DNA of 64,000 nucleotides from Fodinisporobacter ferrooxydans (lineage in GTDB: Bacteria; Bacillota; Bacilli; Tumebacillales; MYW30-H2), in assembly GCF_022818495.1 (NCBI RefSeq), contig NZ_CP089291.1, forward strand, positions 1,107,536-1,171,535. The letters run 5' to 3'. Both the position numbers and the translations under genes were made by a program. The notes below the pieces were generated by a model. The model was not told the origin of the DNA. It did no database searches and saw nothing but the letters and a program-made list of their open reading frames with translations. Each line of letters begins with the position of its first letter. The stretch's first letter is position 1. Positions 28,874 through 37,689 of the stretch are shown here, piece by piece.

Positions 28874-29881
28874 TTAACTATTCTTTGGAACGTCAGTTGT
28901 TGCTCGATTCACGTATTCCATTTTAAATACTACATCTCTTTTTCTAATTTGTTTCCCTTGAATCAAATCCATTAATATTGAAGTAGCTTTTCTTCCTATC
29001 CCCACTAAATCTACATGAACAGACGATAAAGATGGTGTTATAATATCAGAAATAGGAACATCATCTGCACCAACAACAGATAAATCCTCAGGTACAGATA
29101 ACCCAATCATTGTAGCTGCTTTCATCACACCCATTGCTAAATAGTCAGAGGAGCATACAACTCCAGTGATTTTTCTGTGATCATTTAAAAATGCAGCCAT
29201 CGCTTTTGTCGCTTTAAACACATCAAATTCATCGATTTCAAAAACCTTTCCATCTGAGTAGTCTAACCCAAGTTCCAGCATTGTACTTTTGTATCCGTTC
29301 AAACACCTTATACTATGCATGGAACTCATTGGTCCATTAATGATCCCAATGTTTCGATGTCCGAGTTGATAAAGAGCATTCACCGCTTGTCTGATTCCAT
29401 CTTCATCGTCGGGACGGACACAAGGAAATGGGGAATTTTCCAAGTAACTGCCCACTACAACTATGGGTAATCCAATACTTTTTAGCCATTCTAAACTTAG
29501 TTCCTCATTTCGAGGTGAAAAAAGAATAGCACCATCTACAGCCTGGGTTTCTAGCAGTCGTTTTTGTTGTAAAGAAGTAAACGACATTAGCATATTATAA
29601 TCGGTTTGATCAATGCCTTTTGCTATACCTTCTAAGATTGTCGAAAAAAACGGATTATTAAGAATAAACGAACCCCTTGGAACCACAACTGCTATATTTC
29701 CTGTTGTTCGTTTAACTAGCCCTCTAGCACCTAAATTGGGGCGATAATCCATTTCCTCAATTACTTTACGAATTCGTTCTGCTGTATCCGCACCAACACC
29801 GGGCTTGCCACTTAATACTCGTGATACAGAAGCCGTTGAAACACCTGCTATACGTGCCACATCTTTTATACTTACTGTCAC
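28874..29881 (-). CDS. LacI-family transcriptional regulator
   Basis: 335 residues: an N-terminal helix-turn-helix plus hinge (VSIKDVARIAGVSTASVSRVLSG) and a periplasmic-binding-protein-like effector domain (VVVPRGSFILNNPFFSTILEGI, then GVVCSSDYLAMGVMKAA). It lies between a DapA-like lyase gene and an MFS gene on the same strand. Two LacI-type operators lie upstream of the lyase, and it is their best candidate ligand. The effector is unknown. Confidence 0.94.
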   Translation of the reverse strand: MTVSIKDVARIAGVSTASVSRVLSGKPGVGADTAERIRKVIEEMDYRPNLGARGLVKRTTGNIAVVVPRGSFILNNPFFSTILEGIAKGIDQTDYNMLMSFTSLQQKRLLETQAVDGAILFSPRNEELSLEWLKSIGLPIVVVGSYLENSPFPCVRPDDEDGIRQAVNALYQLGHRNIGIINGPMSSMHSIRCLNGYKSTMLELGLDYSDGKVFEIDEFDVFKATKAMAAFLNDHRKITGVVCSSDYLAMGVMKAATMIGLSVPEDLSVVGADDVPISDIITPSLSSVHVDLVGIGRKATSILMDLIQGKQIRKRDVVFKMEYVNRATTDVPKNS

Positions 29882-29952
29882 AATGCATACCTCCGTGGGT
29901 CATCTATAAATATTTATAATTATAAACCAGACCCACCTAAATGCTATAGAGC

Positions 29953-29979
29953 AGTGGTTGCGGGATACCCGCAACCACT
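29953..29979 (-). terminator. strong intercistronic hairpin between the DapA-like and LacI genes
   Basis: 12-bp stem AGTGGTTGCGGG-ATA-CCCGCAACCACT with a 3-nt loop, and no T-run on the minus strand. It may protect or attenuate the mRNA rather than end it. Confidence 0.5.
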
Positions 29980-30002
29980 ACCTAAATTAACTACGCTTTC
30001 AC

Positions 30003-30941
30003 TTATTCTTTGATTAAGCCTACTTTTAGCAAACCTTGACGAATTTCCTCTTTTTCTTGTTCGGTTAAAGGCAAAACAGGACGTCTCGCATGGGAACTGC
30101 TAATTAATCCACGTTGATACATCGCTTCTTTCATACGTAAATGAGAAGTTGAAGAAGGTTCATCCATTTTATATATAGCATGTTTTAATTCAAAGATACG
30201 GTCATAAACGGCATTAGCAGCAACCAAATCCTGATTTTTAACAGTTTTCACCAATTCCGCGATTAGATCAGGTACAAAGCAACCAAAACCGACAAGTGCG
30301 CCATCAATACCTTGAATTAAAGTAGGCAGTAGATATTCATCATGACATGTTAATAGTGCAACATCTGGAGCATTCTTTTTCAATGCTCTAACATCCACTT
30401 CATATTGTGCCATATCCCTTTGGCCGACTTTTATTGCAACAACATTTGGAATTTCAGCCATTCGTAACAATTGACTTGTTGTGTAAGAAGCTTTTGTCCA
30501 AGTTGGATATTGATGGACAACAATCGAAATGTTAATCGCTTCTGCAACATCTTTGAAAAACTCAACAGTTGAATCTGGTTGCATGCCAAATCGTAACCAT
30601 GAGTGTGGAGGCATTAGAAGGATTCCTTCTCCTCCTGCCTTTTCAACTGCTTGAGCATGTTGGATGGCTTCGATGGTTCCCTCAGCAGATACTCCAGAAA
30701 TGACAGGAATGCGACCTTTTAACTCATCAGCAGCAATTCGTACAGCCTCCGCACGTTCTTCTGGAAGTAACGTCATAATTTCTCCAGTGTGTCCGTTTAC
30801 AACGATACCATTGACCCCTTCATGGCTTGCCACCCAGCGAACTAATGCTCGAAATCCTTCTTCATCAATCGAGTAATCATCATTAAAAGGTATAAGAACT
30901 GCCGGAAATACACCGCTCCACTTTACTTTATTTTTCATCAT
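30003..30941 (-). CDS. DapA/N-acetylneuraminate-lyase family aldolase or dehydratase
   Basis: 312-residue class I TIM-barrel lyase. Family motifs are NGHTGEIMTLLPEER (the GTTGE-like pyruvate-binding turn), the Schiff-base Lys in VVAIKVGQRD, and HQYPTW in place of the usual YNxP. This shifted Tyr and the catabolic context argue against lysine synthesis and for a sugar-acid or keto-acid reaction (inference). The ATG has GAAGGAGG upstream. The promoter and operator for the cluster lie in front of it. Confidence 0.85.
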   Translation of the reverse strand: MMKNKVKWSGVFPAVLIPFNDDYSIDEEGFRALVRWVASHEGVNGIVVNGHTGEIMTLLPEERAEAVRIAADELKGRIPVISGVSAEGTIEAIQHAQAVEKAGGEGILLMPPHSWLRFGMQPDSTVEFFKDVAEAINISIVVHQYPTWTKASYTTSQLLRMAEIPNVVAIKVGQRDMAQYEVDVRALKKNAPDVALLTCHDEYLLPTLIQGIDGALVGFGCFVPDLIAELVKTVKNQDLVAANAVYDRIFELKHAIYKMDEPSSTSHLRMKEAMYQRGLISSSHARRPVLPLTEQEKEEIRQGLLKVGLIKE

Positions 30942-30973
30942 ATATTCCTCCTTCGTTGGTTGCTTATTTTATA

Positions 30974-30985
30974 GTAAACGTTTAC
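30974..30985. promoter_or_regulatory. LacI-family operator O1
   Basis: Perfect palindrome GTAAACGTTTAC directly downstream of the -10 box of the DapA-like gene. Confidence 0.8.
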
Positions 30986-30991
30986 GTAGTT

Positions 30992-31021
30992 ATTTTATAA
31001 TGTAAGCGCATACCGTGTCAA
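30992..31021 (-). promoter_or_regulatory. sigma-A promoter of the DapA-like/LacI/MFS cluster
   Basis: Minus strand TTGACA, then 16 nt to TATAAA (or 18 nt to TAAAAT). Operator O1 follows within 10 nt, consistent with repression. Confidence 0.75.
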
Positions 31022-31133
31022 TGTATTTATTTTTCTGAAAATAAAGATTGAATTAATGGCATTCCTATACTATTTTTTAAAAAAATTTATTTTCAAAAAG
31101 AGAATAATGCATATTATATTTGAAAAAATAATA

Positions 31134-31145
31134 GTAAACGTTTAA
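31134..31145. promoter_or_regulatory. LacI-family operator O2 (auxiliary)
   Basis: GTAAACGTTTAA, one mismatch from O1 and in the same local context (AATAGTAAACGTTTA). Its centre is 160 bp from O1, about 15 helical turns. Confidence 0.65.
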
Positions 31146-31212
31146 GTTATTTCTGTTTGATAAACGTGTACAATCTCATTTTCTAAGCTCAATTTATGAA
31201 AATTGGTTTGCC

Positions 31213-31809
31213 ATGATGTTCCACAGACAAGTTAAAGTTCTTGTCATTGAAGATGATCCTTACATTTGCGAATTGATCACTTTATACGCAGAAAAAAGCG
31301 GATGTTTAGTTAGCGTTGCAAACAATGGAATGAACGGATTAGAAATGTTTTATGACACCCCTCCTGATCTTGTCATCGCTGTTGCCGGTATGACCATCCA
31401 GGATGCCCAGATGGTTCGTGCGGTCTATCTTGGACTGGAGTTAATCACCCGGTTCGTCATCGTCCCGTTTGGCCTCGCTTCGCTGCTAACCGGTGTTATC
31501 TCGTCATTGGGGACTGAATGGGGCTTGTTTCGGTACTATTGGATCCTGATCAAACTCGTGATAACCATCCTTTCCACCATCGGTTTGCTGGTGCATTTGA
31601 AGCCAATTAGCTACTTAGCAGGCATAGCAGCAGAGAGAACATTGTCTAGTGCCGATCACCCCATGCAGATCCAAATCATGATCGTCTCCGGCGCAGCACT
31701 GTTGGCATTGCTCGTGGCCACGACGCTGTCGGTGTACAAGCCACGAGGCATGACCTCGTACGGGTGGCGTAAGCAGCACGGGCGGCGTAAGGTGTCGCAG
31801 CAGCCGTAG
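31213..31809 (+). pseudogene. chimeric ORF: truncated response-regulator receiver fused to a membrane-protein tail
   Basis: 198-codon frame made of two unrelated parts. Residues 1 to about 55 are the start of a REC domain (VKVLVIEDDPYICELITLYA, with the acidic pair), ending at DLVI just before the expected phosphoacceptor Asp. From about residue 58 it continues as a four-helix membrane protein (VRAVYLGLELITRFVIVPFG) with the tail SVYKPRGMTSYGWRKQ. I read this as a deletion fusion and not a working sensor. A recombinase-like fragment and a MITE follow directly. Confidence 0.65.
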
Positions 31810-32010
31810 ATGCAGCGACATCTGCTCGGCCTTGATCGAGCGAACCCTAAATTAGACACAGAGGCAACAGTGATTAATCGAATCGGGCATGTACTGTCAC
31901 ATCCCAAGTTGCTGGCAGTGATTGTAGAAAACATCAACCGGAGAAAAACGTCCCATGCCAAACCGTTGCTGACCGAACTGGGCGTGATTCGACAGAAAAT
32001 CTCCCAATAA
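31810..32010 (+). pseudogene. C-terminal fragment resembling a large serine recombinase coiled-coil
   Basis: 66 codons, directly after the stop of the chimera. The text (VINRIGHVLSHPKLLAVIVE, then NRRKTSHAKPLLTELGVIRQ) resembles the coiled-coil motif found near the C-terminus of large serine recombinases. There is no catalytic domain. Probably a relic of a lost element. Confidence 0.4.
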
Positions 32011-32027
32011 GCCAAAAAATCACTATT

Positions 32028-32182
32028 AGTGCGTGTTCAAAAAGTGGTTAAGTAAGACACAAGGAGTGCGAAGCCGAAGCACGAAAAGGCGACGGAGTGT
32101 ACGTGTCTGGTACATGAGTAAGCCTTTTGGGGATTCGGCAAAGCAATCCGCCGTGGAGTTTTGACTACTTTTTGAACATCCT
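32028..32182. mobile_element. 155-bp MITE, copy 2
   Basis: About 98% identical to copy 1 at 25108-25262. It is flanked by the 5-bp direct repeat CTATT (32023-32027 and 32183-32187). It interrupts a diverged copy of the small ORF at 21744-21980. Confidence 0.8.
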
Positions 32183-32187
32183 CTATT

Positions 32188-32274
32188 ACGATCTAAAGTG
32201 ATTCTATAGAATCGTTTATACTTCCCTGTTCTGTCCTCCGAAGAATTAGTACCGACAAAAGAAAAACCGTCCAT
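32188..32274 (-). pseudogene. 5' fragment of a small gene related to 21744-21980, cut by the MITE
   Basis: The frame begins MDGFSFVGTNSSEDR, against MKGFVFVGTDAPVGR in the other copy, and the upstream DNA of the two loci also aligns. The MITE starts after about 29 codons. Confidence 0.45.
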
Positions 32275-32310
32275 TCCATTTTTGCATTACATTTTTAAAT
32301 GCTGTCTTAC

Positions 32311-32335
32311 TCAACTAACGAGGCAGGTTAGTTGA
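32311..32335. repeat. dispersed palindrome (AACTAAC...GTTAGTT)
   Basis: TCAACTAAC-gaggcag-GTTAGTTGA. It belongs with similar sequences near 22013-22038, 25035-25065, 32851-32934 and 33466-33493. Confidence 0.5.
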
Positions 32336-32395
32336 AGATATGATTCGTATTGAATTATACTTCTAAAGGATATTATGGAAAGGAGTAGATGTATA

Positions 32396-32794
32396 ATGGA
32401 AAAGGTAACTCCATTTTTAATGTTTCAAGATGGCAATGCAGAAGAAGCTATGAATTTTTATACATCCATCATTGAGGATTCTCAAATTACAAGCATTGTT
32501 AGATATGGGGCTAATGAAGCTGGACAAGAAGGCACTGTAATGCAGGCTACTTTTATCTTGAAAGGGCAAGAATTTATGTGTATTGACAGTTTTATAAAAC
32601 ATCAGTTCTCTTTTACACCTTCTTTCTCAATCTTTGTTACTTGTAATACTGAAGAAGAACTTGACAATCTTTATGAGCAACTCAATGAAGGTGGACAAGC
32701 ACTTATGCCTTTAAACGATTATGGTTTCAGTAAAAAGTTTGGTTGGTTAAATGACCGCTTCGGAGTTTCGTGGCAACTAAATCTCCCTAAATAA
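32396..32794 (+). CDS. VOC-family protein (PhnB-like)
   Basis: 132-residue vicinal-oxygen-chelate fold, PhnB-like branch: KVTPFLMFQDGNAEEAMNFY at the start and WLNDRFGVSWQLNLPK at the end. Members of this branch are often annotated as 3-demethylubiquinone methyltransferase-like, without proof of activity. The ATG at 32396 has AAAGGAG upstream. It stands alone between dispersed palindromes. Confidence 0.88.
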   Translation: MEKVTPFLMFQDGNAEEAMNFYTSIIEDSQITSIVRYGANEAGQEGTVMQATFILKGQEFMCIDSFIKHQFSFTPSFSIFVTCNTEEELDNLYEQLNEGGQALMPLNDYGFSKKFGWLNDRFGVSWQLNLPK

Positions 32795-32850
32795 AATGAC
32801 GAGACTTTTTGATGTTTTCCTGCCGATACCAATCATGAAAAGCATAATTT

Positions 32851-32934
32851 ATTCAACTATCGGGGATCGTTTGCGTAGCAGCGGGTGCTTTAGCATCCAA
32901 ATTTTTTGTTCCGCTAAGGGCAGGATAGTTGAAT
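32851..32934. repeat. long palindrome between VOC genes
   Basis: ATTCAACTATC / GATAGTTGAAT arms around about 62 nt containing a nested hairpin (GGGTGCTTTAGCATCC). The inner text TTGTTCCGCTAAGGGCAG recurs at about 25034 (with one extra A). Confidence 0.5.
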
Positions 32935-32978
32935 TATTCCGGTAATTCAAGCAAAAAAAAGGAAAAAGGAGCATTTTA

Positions 32979-33365
32979 ATGGTTAATAAATTAGGTCAAG
33001 TTATGTTGTACGTAAAAAATCAAGATGAGGCAGTGAATTTTTGGACAGAAAAAGTAGGGTTTAGTGTAATTTCTGAAGAAGATAACGGTCAAGGAATGAG
33101 ATGGATTGAAATCGCTCCAACTAAGGATGTTGAAACAAGTATTGTACTCCATAATAAAGACTTTATTGCTAAAATGCAGCCCGAATTAAATCTTGGTACA
33201 CCTTCTTTACTGTTTTTCTCAGATAATCTCGATAAATTACATAATGACTTATCAAATAAAAATGTCACTGTAGGAGAAATTGTAAATATGCCTTCTGGTC
33301 GAGTATTTAACTTTGCAGATAATGAAGGAAATTACTTTGCAGTTTTGGAAAAAGTAAATAAATAA
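32979..33365 (+). CDS. VOC-family protein (glyoxalase-like)
   Basis: 128-residue VOC protein: LGQVMLYVKNQDEAVNFWTE at the start and GRVFNFADNEGNYFAVLEK at the end. The second beta-alpha unit carries the final Glu ligand. The ATG has AAAAAGGAG upstream. The substrate is unknown; metal-dependent antibiotic-resistance and dioxygenase proteins share the fold. Confidence 0.88.
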   Translation: MVNKLGQVMLYVKNQDEAVNFWTEKVGFSVISEEDNGQGMRWIEIAPTKDVETSIVLHNKDFIAKMQPELNLGTPSLLFFSDNLDKLHNDLSNKNVTVGEIVNMPSGRVFNFADNEGNYFAVLEKVNK

Positions 33366-33383
33366 AATAAAAAACAACATTAT

Positions 33384-33411
33384 AGCGACTGAAATGTTAG
33401 TCGCTTTTTTT
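33384..33411 (+). terminator. intrinsic terminator after the second VOC gene
   Basis: AGCGACT / AGTCGCT followed by TTTTTTTG. Confidence 0.8.
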
Positions 33412-33465
33412 GATAACAATAATTAGTTTAAGAGCCTCCGTTTTTGGCTCCCTCTAACATTTCAT

Positions 33466-33493
33466 ATTAAACTAACGGGGGCATTAGTTTAAT
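33466..33493. repeat. dispersed palindrome
   Basis: Perfect arms ATTAAACTAA / TTAGTTTAAT around CGGGGGCA. Same family as 32311 and 32851. Confidence 0.5.
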
Positions 33494-33504
33494 AAGTTAA
33501 TACA

Positions 33505-33537
33505 AACAGCGTACCGAATGGCACGCTGTTTTTTTGT
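33505..33537 (+). terminator. second terminator-like hairpin
   Basis: AACAGCGTACC / GGCACGCTGTT (one mismatch) followed by a run of T. No gene lies directly before it on this strand. Confidence 0.5.
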
Positions 33538-33619
33538 TGTTTCATTTTCGTTTGAATTGACGCAAACACCCCTGGCAAAGGGAAGCATCGCACATTTACG
33601 GATAAATGTCTCCATATTA

Positions 33620-33653
33620 TTAAAAACCCACTCAAATGATGCCTTTGAGTGGG
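33620..33653 (-). terminator. intrinsic terminator of the SLH-protein gene
   Basis: 10-bp stem CCCACTCAAA / TTTGAGTGGG, read on the minus strand and followed by TTTTTAAT. Confidence 0.8.
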
Positions 33654-33685
33654 CAATATTGTATTGCTGTTTGTCATAAAATCTT

Positions 33686-36600
33686 TCAATTCATTATATG
33701 TGCTTTTTGCAGGAGCCGATATAATACCATCGCTGCCTGCTCACGGGTTGTCGCTGCAAAAGGATGGAAAACCGCCTGACCATCACGATCGAATTCGCCT
33801 TTCATGATACCGCCACCAGTTACAAACTTGATTGCAGGCAGTGCGTATGCTGAGATCACAGATGCATCTGTGTATGAAATTCGTGACTGTTCCCCGCCTG
33901 AATTCAAGTTCAACTTTTGCATGGCTTGTGCCAGCATGACAGCCATGTCTTCGCGTGTGACAAAGTCATTGGGATGGAATGTCCCGTCTCCCATACCATG
34001 GATAAGTCCCGCTTGATAGGCTGCCTTGATGTCTTGTGCATACCAGTCTCCGGCATGCACATCCGAGAAAGAACTCGAACCATCCGCGCCAAGGCCCAGA
34101 CAGCGGGTCACTAGCGCCGCAAACTCTGCTCTCGTTATATTCGCTTTCGGCGCAAATGATTCACTTGTTTCCCCGCGAATCAAAAGTTTGTCTGCCAGTG
34201 TTTGAATGGCTGACTGCGCGAAGGACCCCGCTATATCCGCAAAGTGCGCCGAATGGGAAACCACCGCGTATGTCGAGAAACCGGGCCGGGTCACGGTTAC
34301 CAGTGTTGTTCCATCCGCATTCACCGTAAATGTAGCCGGAACAGCATACGTAGTCTTGCCGTCTTCTGTATAGAGCACAGCAGAAGTACCGGGATCTACT
34401 GCCTGATCGATGAGAAACGAACGGGTAATTTCTGTGTTCGTTGTTGTCAGGGCATGAGTTGTATTTCCGCTAACCACATTCACTTCAAATGATACCGGAG
34501 TGCCGATCACTGTTGTTGCTCCTGTACCCGCATTTTGAAATACAATCTTGCTTTGCGGGCTCGGAGTTACAGAAACCTGAACGCTCGCCCCTGCAGGAGC
34601 CGATTGAAATACGGATGCCGGCAATGCCAAGCTTGCATTCGCAGTTGTCACGACCAATTCATCGGCCGGATTCGCGCTTTTTAGCGTACTGACTTGATTG
34701 GCAGTCAGACTGAGCGAAACAGGCTGACTTTGCTTGGCAGGGATATTCATGACAAATGTTGTGGGATTCGCAGATGACGTTTGAACGGCTGCTTGTAAAT
34801 CTGTATCCTGTATGGTTGCTGCGACGGGACTTGTGCTATCCGTGGAAGCTGCGGCAGCTGTTACCGCTACGGTCTGTGTTTTGCTCTGGGAGTGATTCGA
34901 GCCTAACACAGCATTTACTAAAGTTTCCAGATTGCCGGCAGAAACAGCTGAACCACCGGAATTTGCAGTTGTAGTACCTGCAGAGCTTGTAGTTGTGCTA
35001 GAACCACCATTGCTGCCACTGCTACTACTACTGCTGCTGCTATTGCCACCGTTTCCAGGAATGTTCCCCGTGTCGCTTCCAGACGTGGAACCCGTGACAG
35101 TTATACTGACGGAATTGGATATGGTAGTGCCATAAGCATCTGCTGTGACTGTTACGGTCCCAGGTGTAGATGGAGCTGTAAATGTACTGGTAAAGATTCC
35201 ATAGTTGTCTGTTGTAACAGTTACAGGATTCAAGCTGTTCGGAAAATCCACATTGTCCGCTTCTGCCGATAGATGTACATTCACATTCGAAACAGGTTTG
35301 CCATATGCGTCATCGACGACTCCTGTTATCGTTGTGGTGCTATTGACAGTCAAAGATCTTTCAGAAGTGGTTAATTGAATAGCTGCAGGCTGGTAAACAA
35401 CAGCAGCTACGGTTGCCCCAACGGTGTAAGCAGGTGCTGCAACAGGAGCTTCACCATGGTAGCTTACAGAAACGGCAACGCTTTGATCTGCATTTGTCGG
35501 TTCAGCATTTGGTATGGTAAAGGTAGCCAATTTATTTGCTGCATCCCAGTTAAATCCGCTGATGGCTACATTACTGGGCGTGCCATTGTTGATCGTTTGG
35601 GTGACCGTAAAATCACTTGCACTTGGCGATGTCTCAATAGAAAATACGCTTGGCGTGCCAGTAAATGCTGGCGCAAATTGAACTGATACTTTGCCGTTGG
35701 CTGTATTGACATTTTGGATATTAGATATAGGTGTAAATGATGTGTTCAACGTATATCTTGTATTTGCAGCTGCATCCAGATAGACATGAATGTAGTATGT
35801 TCCACTTTCCAACTGAACCGTTGCTTTGTTAACAGGAGTGACATCATTCAGATTGAACGCTGTATAATGATTACCGTTCACATCAACCAAATCGTAATCC
35901 AGATTTGGCCCCCCATATGGTAGCCCATTTTCCGCGCCTTTAATCAGTAAACTTCCATCTGATGGTACGACAATCTTAAACCAATCTTGAGAGTCCTGAC
36001 CGACTGTTCCGGTTACCAGCGTATTCAAATCCAACGAATCTGCTTGACTCATGGTATCGTTCGGCTCTACATAGGTGCTTGCCGGAAAAGCAACTTTAAT
36101 AGGTGTATAGCTATTATCGCTTGTTGCTCCGTTGGGATTGTATCCTAGTTGACCGTAAGTATTTGATCCCCAAGTCCAAACGCTACCGTCTTGTTCGACC
36201 GCAATCCCATGAGAATCACCTGCGGCAATGGCTGTGACATTGGAGAGGCCGCTTACTTGAACCGGTACGCTGCTATCGATAGTGGTGCCATTTCCTAAAT
36301 TTCCAACACCATTCGCTCCCCACGCCCAAACCGTATTATCATTTTTGCGGACAACGATAAATCCACCTCCTGCACCTCCTGCAGCAATGGCCGCGACATT
36401 GGACACTCCACTTGCAACGGGAGTATAAGTGCCGGAAGCTCCAATGCCAAACGATCCATGACCGCCGTTGCCCCATGTCCAAACGGTACCGTCCTGTGCC
36501 AGAGCAGCCCCAAAAATCCCTCCTGCCGCAATCGCTTGGATCGTGGGCAGATTCGGCACTTGCAGGGGAATCAGGCTGGATAATATGATGTGGCTGCCGT

Positions 36601-37321
36601 GGGAATCAAGCTGGTCAGTGCCTAATTCACCGTCATAGTTACTTCCCCAAGCCCAAACGGTGCCGTCATTTTTGAGTGCCAACGTATAACCGTTTCCTGC
36701 AGCAATAGCGGTCACATTGGCAAGATTGCTGACCTGCACGGGGATGGAGCTGTTGTTGACAGTTCCATTACCCAATCCACCTAATGTATTATCTCCCCAG
36801 GTCCAAACAGTTCCATCACTTTTCAGCGCTGCAGCATGATCCGTTCCGGCAGCAATGGCAGTCACATTGGATAAGCCATAGACTTGCACAGCGACAGTGC
36901 TGTCAGTGGTGGTGCCATCACCCAATTGACCTCCATAGTTACTTCCCCAAGCCCAAACCGTGCCGTCATTTTTGAGCGCTAACGTATACGCTCCTGCCGT
37001 AGTAATATCTTTTACATTAGAAAGATTGCTGACTTGAACGGGAACGATGCTGTCGAGTGTAGTGCCGTCTCCTAATTGACCGCTGCCGTTCGCTCCCCAG
37101 GTCCAAACAGTGCCGTCTTGTCCGAGGGCCGCAGTATTGGCGTAACCAGCAGCGATTTTTGTGATGACAGGTGACGTTGAAGCAAAAACAATTGGATTCC
37201 CATTAGCAAACATACTCGTCGAAAAAACAATCGACAATATTACTATTTTCGCCAGTAATTGTTTCATGAATCTACAGTTCTTGACCGCCACTCCCATAAA
37301 GCGAATTACTTGAGAAACCAT
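33686..37321 (-). CDS. large S-layer-anchored surface protein: RCC1 propeller, PPC, Ig-like and SLH domains
   Basis: 1211 residues from the ATG at 37321 (GGAAAGGGG upstream; later starts would still keep the signal peptide LLAKIVILSIVFSTSMFA). Seven RCC1-type repeats with the core DGTVWxWGxN follow, enough for one seven-bladed propeller. Next come a pre-peptidase-like domain (YVEPNDTMSQADSL, DWFKIVVP), a cadherin/Ig-like segment, a Big_1-type Ig domain (LTVNSTTTITGVVDDAYG), a Ser/Gly/Thr linker, a further beta domain, and three C-terminal SLH motifs (HFADIAGSFAQSAIQ, FSDVHAGDWYAQDIK, and a diverged third) that bind pyruvylated wall polymer. Likely an adhesion or binding protein on the cell surface. 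Its promoter should lie in the 370-bp divergent gap. Confidence 0.92.
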   Translation of the reverse strand: MVSQVIRFMGVAVKNCRFMKQLLAKIVILSIVFSTSMFANGNPIVFASTSPVITKIAAGYANTAALGQDGTVWTWGANGSGQLGDGTTLDSIVPVQVSNLSNVKDITTAGAYTLALKNDGTVWAWGSNYGGQLGDGTTTDSTVAVQVYGLSNVTAIAAGTDHAAALKSDGTVWTWGDNTLGGLGNGTVNNSSIPVQVSNLANVTAIAAGNGYTLALKNDGTVWAWGSNYDGELGTDQLDSHGSHIILSSLIPLQVPNLPTIQAIAAGGIFGAALAQDGTVWTWGNGGHGSFGIGASGTYTPVASGVSNVAAIAAGGAGGGFIVVRKNDNTVWAWGANGVGNLGNGTTIDSSVPVQVSGLSNVTAIAAGDSHGIAVEQDGSVWTWGSNTYGQLGYNPNGATSDNSYTPIKVAFPASTYVEPNDTMSQADSLDLNTLVTGTVGQDSQDWFKIVVPSDGSLLIKGAENGLPYGGPNLDYDLVDVNGNHYTAFNLNDVTPVNKATVQLESGTYYIHVYLDAAANTRYTLNTSFTPISNIQNVNTANGKVSVQFAPAFTGTPSVFSIETSPSASDFTVTQTINNGTPSNVAISGFNWDAANKLATFTIPNAEPTNADQSVAVSVSYHGEAPVAAPAYTVGATVAAVVYQPAAIQLTTSERSLTVNSTTTITGVVDDAYGKPVSNVNVHLSAEADNVDFPNSLNPVTVTTDNYGIFTSTFTAPSTPGTVTVTADAYGTTISNSVSITVTGSTSGSDTGNIPGNGGNSSSSSSSSGSNGGSSTTTSSAGTTTANSGGSAVSAGNLETLVNAVLGSNHSQSKTQTVAVTAAAASTDSTSPVAATIQDTDLQAAVQTSSANPTTFVMNIPAKQSQPVSLSLTANQVSTLKSANPADELVVTTANASLALPASVFQSAPAGASVQVSVTPSPQSKIVFQNAGTGATTVIGTPVSFEVNVVSGNTTHALTTTNTEITRSFLIDQAVDPGTSAVLYTEDGKTTYAVPATFTVNADGTTLVTVTRPGFSTYAVVSHSAHFADIAGSFAQSAIQTLADKLLIRGETSESFAPKANITRAEFAALVTRCLGLGADGSSSFSDVHAGDWYAQDIKAAYQAGLIHGMGDGTFHPNDFVTREDMAVMLAQAMQKLNLNSGGEQSRISYTDASVISAYALPAIKFVTGGGIMKGEFDRDGQAVFHPFAATTREQAAMVLYRLLQKAHIMN

Positions 37322-37689
37322 TGCTTTGCCCCTTTCCTTTATAAAATGGATAATAAACATGTTTTAAAATAGCCTCCTTTCGCAATTTGTCATTCCTACC
37401 CCTTAACATTTGGATGTTTTTTCATGAGTGAATCCAAATTGGCATTATGGGAGTCTACCTTAAATTATAAATAGTTCATCTTTCCAATCACTCTCAACTC
37501 ACTTGCCAGACACTTACCAATTTCTTTCCGGATGAAATGAAATCAATCGTTTGGAAGCGATTTTTAATTTTTAAAAGCATATAAATTCATTGCTAAATCT
37601 AAAAAGAAAATTATGCAAACTCATATGTAACAAGGATTTTCCCCTTCTGACATCGAATGATTCAGAGATGTCAAAAAGGTGGTGTAACT
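37322..37689. other. divergent intergenic region between surface-protein and BTAD-regulator genes
   Basis: About 370 bp, AT-rich, with no gene seen. It must contain two divergent promoters. No clear operator palindrome was found by eye. Confidence 0.5.

Noticed and set aside
34932-35135. Plus-strand Leu/Pro-rich ORF
   Set aside because: It is the complement of the Ser/Gly linker of the SLH protein on the other strand.
36100-37150. Regular DNA repeats that could suggest an array
   Set aside because: They encode the RCC1 repeats of the surface protein; spacing and codons follow the protein, not CRISPR.
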